This document shows positions 1-11,181 of a stretch of DNA of 55,864 nucleotides, in pieces. Every line of letters begins with the position of its first letter. Positions within the stretch are counted from its first letter, which is position 1. Where the stretch lies: contig NEWR02000014.1 of assembly GCA_002869885.2 (NCBI GenBank), forward strand, positions 17,292 to 73,155, given 5' to 3'. Made by a program: the position numbers and the translations under genes. The notes under the pieces were generated by a model. It made no database searches and was not told where the DNA came from. It was given only the letters and a program-made list of their open reading frames with translations. This DNA comes from Nitrospira sp. CG24C. GTDB lineage: Bacteria; Nitrospirota; Nitrospiria; Nitrospirales; Nitrospiraceae.

Positions 1-122
1 CCATGTTGTCGGAGGAACGAAAACGGACGAATCAGGAGTTTCACCGGAAGTGTTCGTGCTCTGGATCGACAGGGCCCAAGAATAATCAGTTGTCGATTCC
101 AGTCTTGTCTCATCTTCGCTTC

Positions 123-368
123 ACGAAGCCGGCGGGTGGCACCGATCTGGGAACCCGTCGCTTGAGCCTTCTTCGTTACTTGAAGGGCGGCCCGTTTGAT
201 CTCCCACTGCGCGCATGCGACGAGCACCACCCTTATTGATACAAATTCCATCAATCTTGTGTGCGCGTCGCGCGAGCACAGGAGACGAACGGGCCGCCCT
301 TCCCTTCCTACACCGGGCGGGGTGCGAGGACGGCTGGGTTGGATCGGTGACAGGACCCGCCGGCTTCA
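123..368. repeat. Large imperfect foldback repeat (element A)
   Basis: Two arms of about 80 bases (roughly 123-199 and 285-368) are reverse complements of each other with small gaps. The outer parts share GAAGCCGGCGGGT; the inner parts share AAGGGCGGCCCGTT (183-196 and 288-301). The centre is AT-rich with ATTGAT/ATCAAT. The core next to the inner arm, read on the minus strand, is TGTGCTCGCGC followed by GACGCGC; a closely related core occurs in the repeats at 12495 and 15513. The right arm contains the smpB stop codon, so the hairpin lies exactly at the 3' end of that gene and may act as terminator or mRNA-stabilising structure. Bases 1-122 hold nothing I can assign. Confidence 0.7.
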
Positions 369-839
369 CTTTCTCTCTTTCATCGCCCGTTCCACTTCGC
401 GACTCGCTTCACGCGTCTTGTCTGATTCCCTGCGGTCATGCTGCTTTTTGCCCTTGGCCAACCCGAGTTCGACCTTGGCAAGGCCCCGTTTGGAGAAATA
501 GATGCGGAGCGGGATGATCGTCAGCCCCTGTTGTTGGGTCTTAACCAGGAGCTTATTGATCTCCTTGCGATGGAGCAGGAGTTTCCTGGTACGGAGCGGC
601 TCATGATTCGAAAGGTTGCCGTGGCTATACGGGCTGATGTGGCAATGGTGGAGAAAGATTTCCCCTTCCCTCACGCTGGCGTAACTGTCTTGCAGGTTCA
701 CGCGCCCATCGCGTAGGGACTTGACCTCCGTGCCCTGGAGCATGATGCCCGCCTCGAACTTCTCTTCAATGAAATAGTCGTGGTAGGCTTTGCGATTCGT
801 GACCACCGCTTTTTCGAAACTATCCTTCTCTTTCCCCAT
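366..839 (-). CDS. smpB: SsrA-binding protein SmpB
   Basis: 157 residues, normal for SmpB. The protein binds tmRNA and brings it to stalled ribosomes for trans-translation. Family landmarks are visible: an N-terminal [10 protein letters not shown] stretch, the [20 protein letters not shown] block, then YSHGN, and a lysine/arginine-rich C-terminal tail that is disordered until it binds the ribosomal mRNA channel. Start is the ATG at 839. The stop codon lies inside the arm of a large foldback repeat. I could not find the tmRNA gene next to it in this window. Confidence 0.96.
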   Translation of the reverse strand: MGKEKDSFEKAVVTNRKAYHDYFIEEKFEAGIMLQGTEVKSLRDGRVNLQDSYASVREGEIFLHHCHISPYSHGNLSNHEPLRTRKLLLHRKEINKLLVKTQQQGLTIIPLRIYFSKRGLAKVELGLAKGKKQHDRRESDKTREASREVERAMKERK

Positions 840-946
840 CAGGCATCAGACTTTCATGGTAAGAAGTCGGTCACGGTCAGACTTTCACTCGGAACACCCG
901 GTAGGACGAGAAAAAACTATTTGGGTCCGTAGGTCTGGAAAAACCC

Positions 947-1024
947 TCTCTGTCTGGTCCGTCTAGTCAATATCTTGCAACCATACAAACCAGACAGACT
1001 GAATAGACCAAATGAACGAGACCG
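947..1024. repeat. Paired repeat with 9-bp period upstream of the DciA-like gene
   Basis: Units with a 9-base period such as GTCTGGTCC and GTCTAGTCA (952-969) face oppositely oriented units such as ACCAGACAG and ACTGAATAG (989-1006) across a 20-base spacer. The layout resembles the 7-bp-period arrays seen elsewhere in this window. Confidence 0.45.
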
Positions 1025-1055
1025 GGAGCCAGTTGCTGATTGCCACAACAGTTTT

Positions 1056-1064
1056 TGCTATGAT
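1056..1064 (+). promoter_or_regulatory. Extended -10 promoter element (TGC-TATGAT)
   Basis: TGCTATGAT ends 6 bases before the ATG at 1071, so transcription would start at or very near the start codon. No Shine-Dalgarno sequence fits in that gap, which predicts a leaderless mRNA. No convincing -35 box is visible. Confidence 0.45.
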
Positions 1065-1070
1065 ACCGCC

Positions 1071-1571
1071 ATGCGCGGAATCAGCTCCATCGACTCTCTC
1101 TCCAGCATCCTCGAAGGGCTGGCTCGTCGCCTGGGACTTGAATCCAAGTTGCTCGAAAACCGCATGCGCCGGGACTGGGTCTCCATCGTTGGGGAACCCA
1201 TCGCCTCAAACACCTGGCCCGACCAGATTCGCTATAACAAGCTCTACCTCCTGGTCCGCAACAGCGTCTGGCTGCACCAACTCACGTTTCTCAAGCCGAC
1301 GCTTATTCAGAAACTCAACCAGGCAGCCGGTGGAGAATTCGTCACCGAGATTGCGTTGCGCGTGGGCGAGATCCCCGCTCGTACAGCAGCCTCTGCCACG
1401 ACACCTCCATTCGATGACGGCGTCACTCTCTCCGAGATCGAACTGGCTGAGGTATCAGCCCATGTCTCAGCGATACAAGATCCCGATCTCCGCCTGCTGT
1501 TTACATCGGTGATATCGAGAAATCTTCGGGCTCCAACTCCGCAGGGATCAGGTCCGTCACGAGCCCCTTGA
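1071..1571 (+). CDS. DUF721 / DciA-like protein
   Basis: 166 residues from the ATG at 1071; the open frame extends upstream but the recognisable domain begins just after this ATG. The pattern (SILEGLARRLGLE, then RRDWVSIVGEPIA, then VRNSVWLHQLTFLKPTLIQKL) is the DUF721 fold, similar to the KH-like domain of DciA, which helps load the replicative helicase in bacteria lacking DnaC/DnaI. Its position beside the gyrase and dnaA genes suits a replication role; that role is inference. The 3' end overlaps the convergent neighbouring gene by 71 bases. Confidence 0.75.
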   Translation: MRGISSIDSLSSILEGLARRLGLESKLLENRMRRDWVSIVGEPIASNTWPDQIRYNKLYLLVRNSVWLHQLTFLKPTLIQKLNQAAGGEFVTEIALRVGEIPARTAASATTPPFDDGVTLSEIELAEVSAHVSAIQDPDLRLLFTSVISRNLRAPTPQGSGPSRAP

Positions 1572-2109
1572 AGAGAATGCTTGTGGCATCGGAGGCCACA
1601 TCGGTCTTGGGCATGGGACCGAGACCTCCTTCTTCTTCCTGATCCTGCAGTCGATAGTACCCCCTCATCGCCTTCTCATATTTCTTGACCACTTCAGCGT
1701 CTCCGGCCAAATATTTATTCAGCATCTCGGGCTCAGCCCATCCGTAATCATCGAACACATACACCACGATCTTCCTGTACCAACCGCCCGGATCGCCCGG
1801 CGTCGTCGGTTGAACCTTCATTTTGGCAAAATGGTGCGTCAGACGACCGACCTTGCGAAAACGCTTTACCAAGGTTTCAATCCCTTGGTCGGTCGTGTCA
1901 TGAGGCACGTGCATGGCGACGATGTGGCCGACTTGGGAACCGACACTATACGGAGGGATCGTTCGATCGGGACGACTGAGATACATCCCCCCCCAGATCA
2001 GGGTGAAGGACATGACGAGCACGCCGAGGGCCAACTTGACGACCATATCCAGGCGCTTCTTCGGCTTGGATACAGGAAGGGGAGTTGGAGAAGAATCCTG
2101 CTCTTGCAT
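1501..2109 (-). CDS. Membrane-anchored hypothetical protein
   Basis: About 202 residues from the ATG at 2109; a TTG eight codons upstream is possible but an AGG element sits better before 2109. A basic stretch (KPKKR) is followed by one membrane helix around residues 24-42 (VVKLALGVLVMSFTLIWGGM), then a soluble domain of about 160 residues containing IVVYVFDDYGWAEP. I do not recognise the family. It lies 48 bases downstream of gyrA on the same strand and may be co-transcribed. Its C-terminal 71 bases overlap the convergent DciA-like gene. Confidence 0.6.
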   Translation of the reverse strand: MQEQDSSPTPLPVSKPKKRLDMVVKLALGVLVMSFTLIWGGMYLSRPDRTIPPYSVGSQVGHIVAMHVPHDTTDQGIETLVKRFRKVGRLTHHFAKMKVQPTTPGDPGGWYRKIVVYVFDDYGWAEPEMLNKYLAGDAEVVKKYEKAMRGYYRLQDQEEEGGLGPMPKTDVASDATSILFKGLVTDLIPAELEPEDFSISPM

Positions 2110-2157
2110 GGAAGGCCTGCGCTCAACGAACAAGACGTACGATCTCGCGCGTATCCG

Positions 2158-4620
2158 TTACCCGCTGCCTTCCTCAGGAAGCACTTCGGCGCTTTCCGCC
2201 AAACGCGCGACAGCCACGACTCGATCGTCCGCTCCATCGAGATCGAGGATCCGAACCCCCTGGGTGTTCCGACCGATCTCACGGAACCCATCCACCTTGC
2301 ATCGAAGCACCTTGCCTTGGGCCGCCATCAGCATGATCTCATCGCCGTCCCGGACTTGAAGAAACCCGACGGCAAGTCCGTTCCGCTCATTGGTCTTCAC
2401 GCTGATGATGCCCTTCCCCCCGCGTCCCTGGACGCGATACTCGCTCACCGGCGTGCGCTTTCCGTAGCCGCCCTCCGTGACTGTGAGGATTTGAGTGGTG
2501 GAGTCGGGGGTAATGGTTTCCATGCCGATGACTTCGTTGCCTTCCTCCAGCGTAATGCCGCGCACCCCGTGCGCCGTGCGCCCCATCGGACGGACGCCGT
2601 CTTCCTTGAAGAGAATCGTGATCCCCTTCTTCGTGCCCAACAGAATTTCCCGCTGGCCATCGGTGAGCTGCACGCCGATGAGACGATCCCCCTTATCCAA
2701 CGACAGCGCAATGATGCCGCCCTGGCGAGGATTGCCGTAGGCCGAGAGTTCGGTCTTCTTGATAATGCCCTGCGCAGTCGCCATCACGATGAACCGGTCT
2801 TCGCGGAACTCCTTCACGGGCACCGTCGCAGTGACTTTCTCATCGCCAGACAGCGCCAGCAGATTCACGAGCGCTTTGCCCTTGGCGGCCCGCCCTGCGT
2901 CAGGAATCTCATGAACTTTCAGCCAATAGACCTTCCCGGCGTCCGTGAAGAACAGGAGCGACTCGTGCGTGGTCGCGGTGAACAGAGTCACGACGAAATC
3001 CTCGTCCTTGACCCCCATCCCAATCTTGCCCTTGCCACCTCGCCGCTGCGCCCGATACAGGGTGACTGGATTGCGCTTGATGTAGCCGGCGTGCGAGATC
3101 GTGACGACCACTTCTTCGTTTGCGATCATGTCTTCCAGGGTGATCTCCGCTTCTTCTTTCACGATCTGCGTGCGGCGGTCGTCCTTGTAGGCCTCGCGCA
3201 CCTCGATCAACTCATCCTTGACGATCGTCCGCACCAGCGCTTCGCTGCTCAGGATCGACTTGAGCCGCTCGATCTGCTTCAAGACCTCTGTATATTCTTC
3301 GATGAGTTTGTTGCGCTCCAATTGCGTAAGCCGCTGGAGCCGCATTTCCAAGATGGCATTCGACTGAATTTCGCTCAGCGTAAATTCCCGCATCAGGCCG
3401 ACGCGGGCTTCATCGGGCGATTGCGCCCGCCGGATCAAGGTTATCACCGCATCCAGGTTATCGAGGGCAATCTTGAGGCCTTCGAGGATATGGGCTCGCT
3501 CTTCCGCCTTGCGCAGCTCGAAAGCAGTCCGGCGGACGACGACTTCGCGCCGGTGCTCGATAAAGTGATGCAGGATCTGCTTGAGGTTCAACACTTCCGG
3601 CCGGTTGTTCACCAGCGCGAGCATGATGACCCCGAAAGTCGTCTGGAGCTGTGTGAGCTTATATAGATTGTTCAGGGTGATGAGCGGAATTTCCCCGCGC
3701 TTCAGTTCGATGACGACGCGGATACCGTCCCGATCGGATTCGTCGCGCAGATCGGAAATCCCCTTGATCCGTTCGTCACGGATCAACTCAGCGATCTTTT
3801 CGATCAGCTTGGACTTATTGACCTGATAGGGCAGCTCCGTGACGATCAACCGTTCGCGATCCGTGCGTTCATCGGACTCGATCTTCACTTTCGCGCGCAA
3901 CGTGAGGAGGCCCCGCCCACTCTCGTAGGCGGACTTGATACCGGACGTTCCATAGATGAACCCGGCCGTCGGAAAGTCGGGACCAGGAATCTTTTTCATC
4001 AACTGGGCAATCGTGATGTCCGGGTTCTCCAGGAATAGGAGGAGCCCCTCGATCACTTCGCCGATATTGTGGGTCGGAATGTTGGTGGCGTAGCCCACCG
4101 CAATGCCGCCGGCGCCGTTGACGAGAAGATTCGGGATTTTAGAGGGGAGCACCAGCGGTTCGACCAGAGACTCGTCGTAGTTCGGCCCGAAATCGACCGT
4201 ATCCTTGTCGATATCGGCAAGCATGTCCTCAGCGACCTTGGTCAGGCGTGCTTCGGTATACCGCATGGCTGCCGGCGGATCGCCGTCGACCGATCCATAA
4301 TTGCCCTGACCGTCCACGAGCATATAGCGCATGTTGAAGGGTTGCGCCATGCGGACGAGTGTGTCGTAGATGGCGCTGTCCCCGTGGGGATGGTAGTTCC
4401 CCATGATCTCGCCGACAATCTTGGCGGACTTGCGGTAGGCCCGGTTCGATGCCAGGCCCATTTCGTTCATGCCATGGAGAATACGGCGATGGACTGGCTT
4501 GAGGCCGTCACGCACGTCGGGAAGCGCTCGGCCCACGATGACGCTCATCGCGTAACTCAGGTACGACGAGCGCATCTCGTCTTCGATGGCGATGTGTCCT
4601 AGTCTCTCATCAGGTGGCAT
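2158..4620 (-). CDS. gyrA: DNA gyrase subunit A
   Basis: 820 residues. The subunit makes the transient double-strand break during supercoiling. The catalytic tyrosine is Tyr121 in AMRYTEARL; the quinolone region reads [11 protein letters not shown] with Ser82 and Asp86, the drug-sensitive type residues. The C-terminal beta-pinwheel carries the GyrA box QRRGGKG needed for DNA wrapping, and a second QGRGGKG-like motif further on. It is the last of the dnaA-dnaN-gyrB-gyrA series and is separated from gyrB by a paired heptamer array. Confidence 0.98.
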   Translation of the reverse strand: MPPDERLGHIAIEDEMRSSYLSYAMSVIVGRALPDVRDGLKPVHRRILHGMNEMGLASNRAYRKSAKIVGEIMGNYHPHGDSAIYDTLVRMAQPFNMRYMLVDGQGNYGSVDGDPPAAMRYTEARLTKVAEDMLADIDKDTVDFGPNYDESLVEPLVLPSKIPNLLVNGAGGIAVGYATNIPTHNIGEVIEGLLLFLENPDITIAQLMKKIPGPDFPTAGFIYGTSGIKSAYESGRGLLTLRAKVKIESDERTDRERLIVTELPYQVNKSKLIEKIAELIRDERIKGISDLRDESDRDGIRVVIELKRGEIPLITLNNLYKLTQLQTTFGVIMLALVNNRPEVLNLKQILHHFIEHRREVVVRRTAFELRKAEERAHILEGLKIALDNLDAVITLIRRAQSPDEARVGLMREFTLSEIQSNAILEMRLQRLTQLERNKLIEEYTEVLKQIERLKSILSSEALVRTIVKDELIEVREAYKDDRRTQIVKEEAEITLEDMIANEEVVVTISHAGYIKRNPVTLYRAQRRGGKGKIGMGVKDEDFVVTLFTATTHESLLFFTDAGKVYWLKVHEIPDAGRAAKGKALVNLLALSGDEKVTATVPVKEFREDRFIVMATAQGIIKKTELSAYGNPRQGGIIALSLDKGDRLIGVQLTDGQREILLGTKKGITILFKEDGVRPMGRTAHGVRGITLEEGNEVIGMETITPDSTTQILTVTEGGYGKRTPVSEYRVQGRGGKGIISVKTNERNGLAVGFLQVRDGDEIMLMAAQGKVLRCKVDGFREIGRNTQGVRILDLDGADDRVVAVARLAESAEVLPEEGSG

Positions 4621-4635
4621 CGTCTCTCCAAATCC

Positions 4636-4707
4636 ATGGTTTATGGATGATGGTTAATGGGCGACGCTTCGCAATGGATCCATCGACCATTTACCATCAA
4701 CCATGAG
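4636..4707. repeat. Paired inverted heptamer array between gyrB and gyrA
   Basis: Four consecutive 7-base units beginning ATGG (ATGGTTT at 4636, ATGGATG at 4643, then 4650 and 4657) face four units beginning CCAT (CCATCGA at 4680, CCATTTA at 4687, then 4694 and 4701). The arms are inverted relative to each other across about 16 bases, so the transcript could fold into a hairpin with stems near 28 bp. Confidence 0.75.
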
Positions 4708-4709
4708 TC

Positions 4710-7295
<2,586 letters not shown>

Positions 7296-8423
7296 TCAAA
7301 TCTTAATGGGCATCACCACGCACCTGAACCCAGGACTGTCCGACTCCTGGATCAAGCAGGGGCTCAGCGGATTATCCATTTGCAGAGTGATCGTTTCTCC
7401 GTCCATCACCCCAAGTACGTCCAACAAGTAGCGGGCGTTGAACCCCGTGTTCAAGGCTGGTCCCTCGTACCGTGCCGCAAGCTCTTCAGTCGCTTCCCCA
7501 AAATCGGGATTGCTGGAGAACAACGTCATCTGTCCGGAGACAAACGACACCTTCACTGCGCTCGCTTTATCACGGGACAGCACGGAAACACGCCGAAGCG
7601 CACTTTCAAGTTCATTGCGATTGACCCCGATTTTCCCGCCGCTCTCTTTCGGGATTACTTGCTGATAATTCGGGTAATTCCCTTCCATGAGCCGCGAGGT
7701 AAGCAGCAGCCCGCTCTTTCGGAAAATCATGAGATTCTTGGTGAACCCGATCAAGGGTTCGCCCTCGCCGCCTTCTTCCAAAAGACGCTGCATCTCGTGC
7801 GCCGCCTTCTTCGGAATAATGGCTTTGATCTCTTGCGGAGCGCCTTTGGCGCCGGCATGTCCGACCTCCTGCTCGGCAACCGCCAACCGATGTCCATCGG
7901 TGCCGACCAGCCGCAAGATCGTTTTCTTCTCCGACGTGATGAGCGTCACCAGCAGACCGTTGAGGATATAGCGCGCGTCATTGTCTCCGGCGGCAAAGAG
8001 GGTCTTCCTGATCAGCTCGAGGAGCCCGGCCCCGGCGAGAGGTATGAGCCCTTCCCGTTCGATCGTGGGCAATGCAGGATAGTCGGTACTGGGGAGCCCA
8101 ACGATCTTAAATTGGCTCTTGCCGGCGTGAATCGTCGTCCAATTGTTGTCGCCGGAGGTGATTTCGATTTCACTGACCGCCAGTTCCTTGATGATCTCGT
8201 ACAGCTTTCGAGCTGAGAGAGTAATCCCTCCGGGTTTCTCCACGGTCGCCTTGTAATGCCCGCGCATGCCAATTTCAAGATCGGTGGCGACGATTTCCAC
8301 CCCCTCCTGCTTCGCCTCAATCAAGATATTCGAGAGAATCGGCATCGTGTTGCGTTTCTCAACGACACCTTGGACCCGCTGGAGGCCCGTCAAGAGCTCT
8401 ACCCGTCCCATACGAAGCTTCAT
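7296..8423 (-). CDS. dnaN: DNA polymerase III beta subunit (sliding clamp)
   Basis: 375 residues in the three-domain clamp arrangement. It dimerises around DNA and tethers polymerase III and other clamp-binding proteins. Typical segments include LQRVQGVVEKRNTMPILSNIL near the N-terminus, TDGHRLAVAE in the middle and the C-terminal VMPIKI end. The ATG at 8423 is preceded by a strong purine-rich site (AGGGGGAAGAG). It lies 25 bases downstream of dnaA on the same strand, consistent with an operon. Confidence 0.98.
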   Translation of the reverse strand: MKLRMGRVELLTGLQRVQGVVEKRNTMPILSNILIEAKQEGVEIVATDLEIGMRGHYKATVEKPGGITLSARKLYEIIKELAVSEIEITSGDNNWTTIHAGKSQFKIVGLPSTDYPALPTIEREGLIPLAGAGLLELIRKTLFAAGDNDARYILNGLLVTLITSEKKTILRLVGTDGHRLAVAEQEVGHAGAKGAPQEIKAIIPKKAAHEMQRLLEEGGEGEPLIGFTKNLMIFRKSGLLLTSRLMEGNYPNYQQVIPKESGGKIGVNRNELESALRRVSVLSRDKASAVKVSFVSGQMTLFSSNPDFGEATEELAARYEGPALNTGFNARYLLDVLGVMDGETITLQMDNPLSPCLIQESDSPGFRCVVMPIKI

Positions 8424-8448
8424 GATCTCTTCCCCCTAGCGCAGCCCC

Positions 8449-9795
8449 TCATGCTCGCAGGATCTGTTCCCTCAAGCTATCCAACGTGGCACTTAATGCG
8501 CTGTCGCTGTCCTTCGCTTTGATGACCTGCTTGCAGGCGTGGATGATTGTCGTGTGGTCTTTGCCTCCGAACTGCCGCCCGATCTCGGGATAGGAGGAAT
8601 CTGTGAGCTCCCGGCAGAGATACATAGCGATCTGCCTCGGATGCACCAACGTCTTACTCCGGCGACGGGACTTCAGGTCGGAGATCTTTATGTGGAAGCG
8701 CGCGCCCACCGTTTCTTGGATATCGTCCATCGACACGATTTTTTTCTTGGCGCCAATCAGATCCCGGAGCACGTTCTTCGCCATCTCCAGCGTGATGGTT
8801 TGGCCCGTGAGCGAGGCATAGGCGCCGAGGCGCACCAGCGAGCCCTCGAGTTCACGGATATTGCTCTTCATCGTCGTGGCGAGAAACTGGATGACATCGA
8901 CCGGCAACGTCACACCCTCGTCCTCGGACTTTTTACGCAAGATGGCAATCCTGGTTTCAACATCCGGCGGCTGGAGATCCGCGATCAGTCCCCATTCAAA
9001 CCGCGACCTCAACCGTTCCTCAATATCGGGCATGTCTTTTGGAAAGCGATCGCTTGAGAGGACAAGTTGTTTGTGCGCTTCGTACAAGGCGTTGAAGGTG
9101 TGGAAGAATTCTTCCTGTGTGCGCTCCTTGCCAGCCAAAAACTGAATATCGTCGATCATCAGCATGTCGATATGACGATACCGCTTCCGCAGATCCATCA
9201 TCTTGTCATATCGAATGGAGTTGATGACCTCGTTTGTAAACTGCTCGGTCGTCAAGTAGGCAATCCTAAGATCGGTCCGCTCGGCTACATAATTTCCAAT
9301 GGCATTCAAGAGATGTGTTTTCCCTAGCCCGGTTTCCCCATAGATAAAGAGTGGGTTATAGGCTTTCGCCGGTTGTTCAGCGACTGCCATACAGGCGGCA
9401 TGGGCAAATTGATTTCCCGCGCCTACTACGAAATTATTAAACGTATACCTTGGGTTGAGCTGTATTCCCCGTTTTGCCCGTACCCCGGTATTCGGTCGTC
9501 CGATTGCAGCGATACTTCCGCTATTCTCGGGCTGCTTTGTCGCCTGTTTACGAAAGATGACGAATGTGATCGAGGTCTCTTCCCCGCCCCGGGCAGTAGA
9601 GATAGCTTCAGTCAAGAGAGGCCCATGGTGTTGGCTTAACCAGTCGCCGAAGAACTTGTTCGGGACTCCTAATTGAGCCGTGGAATCCTCAATCCTTTCA
9701 AGGTGAATCGGGGTAAACCACGTATCAAAAACTTGTTTTGGCACTTTCCCTTGGATATAAGCCAAGGTATCCTGCCATACAGTTAAGGTTGTCAT
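8449..9795 (-). CDS. dnaA: Chromosomal replication initiator DnaA
   Basis: 448 residues. Domain I (about 1-85) is followed by a short linker, the AAA+ domain III with Walker A GETGLGKT at 153-160 and Walker B MLMIDDIQF, and DNA-binding domain IV ending with the DHTTIIHACKQV signature that reads DnaA boxes. Start is the ATG at 9795. The gene begins at the edge of oriC; boxes lie 18-49 bases upstream of its start codon, so DnaA very likely also controls its own expression. Confidence 0.98.
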   Translation of the reverse strand: MTTLTVWQDTLAYIQGKVPKQVFDTWFTPIHLERIEDSTAQLGVPNKFFGDWLSQHHGPLLTEAISTARGGEETSITFVIFRKQATKQPENSGSIAAIGRPNTGVRAKRGIQLNPRYTFNNFVVGAGNQFAHAACMAVAEQPAKAYNPLFIYGETGLGKTHLLNAIGNYVAERTDLRIAYLTTEQFTNEVINSIRYDKMMDLRKRYRHIDMLMIDDIQFLAGKERTQEEFFHTFNALYEAHKQLVLSSDRFPKDMPDIEERLRSRFEWGLIADLQPPDVETRIAILRKKSEDEGVTLPVDVIQFLATTMKSNIRELEGSLVRLGAYASLTGQTITLEMAKNVLRDLIGAKKKIVSMDDIQETVGARFHIKISDLKSRRRSKTLVHPRQIAMYLCRELTDSSYPEIGRQFGGKDHTTIIHACKQVIKAKDSDSALSATLDSLREQILRA

Positions 9796-10110
9796 TATCT
9801 ACGTATCATTATTTATACACAGTGTTATTCACACCTGTTGATAACCTGGTTTTTCAAGAGGTCTTTCCTGATTAATCACGACCAACATCAGGCATTAAGG
9901 AATTGAGGTAATAACTTGTACATCAATGATCACAGGCTATGGACTCTGCATGCAGTGGTTACCCAGAGTCAACCCCCAACTTTCTCCACAACGATGCACC
10001 TGTAATACCCCATACAATTCAACTTATTACTCTCCATCCACAATATCCACTGGACCTACTCTTACTCCTTCTCCTACTACGATTTATCTTTAATGCACAA
10101 TAACGTAAGA
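9796..10110. other. Chromosomal origin of replication (oriC)
   Basis: The intergenic region upstream of dnaA carries DnaA boxes: TTATACACA at 9813-9821, TTATTCACA at 9825-9833, an inverted copy TGTTGATAA at 9836-9844, and TTTCTCCACA at 9981-9990. Farther out, two boxes abut exactly (CCATCCACA at 10034-10042, ATATCCACT at 10043-10051), followed after GGAC by a run of DnaA-trio-like triplets and an AT-rich stretch. This is the layout of a basal unwinding system. No other gene fits here. Confidence 0.9.
10056..10080. promoter_or_regulatory. DnaA-trio run in the unwinding region
   Basis: On the plus strand eight triplets follow in register: CTA, CTC, TTA, CTC, CTT, CTC, CTA, CTA. The opposite strand read 3' to 5' is therefore GAT, GAG, AAT, GAG, GAA, GAG, GAT, GAT. 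This matches the known trio pattern with a central A on which DnaA assembles to open DNA. It starts 4 bases after the tandem boxes and is followed by GATTTATCTTTAATG, an AT-rich candidate melting site. Confidence 0.72.
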
Positions 10111-10128
10111 GAAGAGCTGGTCATAAAC

Positions 10129-10371
10129 TTATAGAACGACAATGTGATCTGATGAGAAAATCTTACGGACTAGATCGTCATAGGTCAAAGTTTGATGAGA
10201 TCCACCGACTATCATCCTTTCAGGAATGACCACAACTCTTTTGATAGACGAAGGGATCATGGACGACGCTTCTTCGAGAAAGACGATATCTATATCTGCT
10301 TCACTAGCCCGAAAGAGCGCTGGAGAAATCTGTTCAGGCTTTTGACGAAGTAGATAGAGAGTTGAACTCAT
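10129..10371 (-). CDS. DsrH/TusB-like small protein
   Basis: 80 residues from the ATG at 10371; the codon before it is TTG. It starts MSSTLYLLRQKP, typical of the DsrH/TusB fold of sulfur-relay proteins, and contains IDIVFLEEASSM. There is no cysteine, so it cannot carry sulfur itself. It is last in a run of three DsrE-superfamily genes, which is the main reason for the assignment. Base composition is noticeably richer in A+T than the flanking operons. Confidence 0.55.
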   Translation of the reverse strand: MSSTLYLLRQKPEQISPALFRASEADIDIVFLEEASSMIPSSIKRVVVIPERMIVGGSHQTLTYDDLVRKIFSSDHIVVL

Positions 10372-10389
10372 CAATCCACCATTATTCTA

Positions 10390-10731
10390 TTAAAAAACCA
10401 GGCTTCGATCAGCCGATTGAACGAGCTGTCTAATTTCATCTGTTGTTCGAGTCGTTACGGAAAAATCATCAGACCAAGTGTTCATAGTCGAACCTGGCTC
10501 GATAATAAAAGGGACAGCTAAGTGTTTGAAGGAAGGAAGATATTTTTCAAGTATCTCGGCATCGACTATCTCTTCCGTGTCTTCCATTAATAAACGAGAA
10601 GCAGGTCCCAAGAGGATGACCGTTATGTCATGATCCCCAGCACAAAGCCCTAGCGCTATACGAAGAGCCTCGACCGGACGAGCGGCTAAACGAGGATCAT
10701 CTGAAATCACCACAGCAACCCGTTTCGACAT
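10390..10731 (-). CDS. DsrE-superfamily (DsrF/TusC-like) protein
   Basis: 113 residues, beginning with a beta strand and nucleotide-fold-like turn (SKRVAVVISDDPRLAARPVEALRIALGL) followed by DITVILLGPASRLL. The alternation of beta strands and helices and the operon context suggest a DsrE/F-type fold. The two cysteine-free short proteins would pair with the cysteine-bearing DsrE-like product of the gene upstream. The substrate is unknown; sulfur transfer or a regulatory role are both possible. Confidence 0.55.
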   Translation of the reverse strand: MSKRVAVVISDDPRLAARPVEALRIALGLCAGDHDITVILLGPASRLLMEDTEEIVDAEILEKYLPSFKHLAVPFIIEPGSTMNTWSDDFSVTTRTTDEIRQLVQSADRSLVF

Positions 10732-10757
10732 AGACGACTGATCTCACCACTAGTTTC

Positions 10758-11078
10758 TTATGTAAAAGCAAGAAATCGATCGCAACCATCAATAATTCCA
10801 GACAGCACAACCAGCCCGGACAAAGAGACTCGTGAATCGACAGTGGCCGTTGGAACACCATGCTGTTGACAGCCGTACGCACAGACAGACATCTTCACCC
10901 CAGCATCGACTAGACCAAGATAACGTTGATCCACCACCACCTTTACCCCTTCGTCAATAAGATAGAGATAGACCTCAACTCCTTGTCTCAAGGCAGCGTA
11001 AGTGAGTTGAACGACAGTCTCAACGCTTGGATGAGACGGGGGTGTGGATAACAAGAGACCCAACCTGCGAGCTGGCAT
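10758..11078 (-). CDS. DsrE-like protein with conserved cysteine
   Basis: 106 residues. The N-terminus (RRLGLLLSTPPSHPSVETVVQLTYAAL) and the later GVKMSVCAYGCQQHGV segment match the DsrE/TusD pattern in which the cysteine at the helix start carries a persulfide. Two cysteines, spaced CAYGC, are present. First gene of the three-gene set, with 26- and 18-base gaps between members. Placing a sulfur-relay-like set beside oriC is unusual; its physiological role is not visible from sequence. Confidence 0.65.
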   Translation of the reverse strand: MPARRLGLLLSTPPSHPSVETVVQLTYAALRQGVEVYLYLIDEGVKVVVDQRYLGLVDAGVKMSVCAYGCQQHGVPTATVDSRVSLSGLVVLSGIIDGCDRFLAFT

Positions 11079-11161
11079 AATTACAAACCGAAGACATCAA
11101 TACAATCAATTATTTACAAGATATATGGCCCGCGAGACTACGAGGTTTTTTTGAGAAAGTC

Positions 11162-11181
11162 AATACCAAAAACTGGGTATT
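11162..11181. terminator. Possible weak terminator after hisS
   Basis: AATACC (11162-11167) and GGTATT (11176-11181) can pair around an 8-base loop directly after the hisS stop codon; the stem is short and there is no clean U-run in the hisS direction until further downstream. Confidence 0.3.

Noticed and set aside
1..365. Possible tmRNA gene next to smpB
   Set aside because: No tRNA-like ends, no tag frame ending in LAA and no T arm on either strand; the region is explained by a foldback repeat.
1810..3666. 618-codon plus-strand open frame
   Set aside because: It is antisense to gyrA and its neighbour; the protein is rich in His/Asp/Arg without any motif, typical of a high-GC shadow frame.
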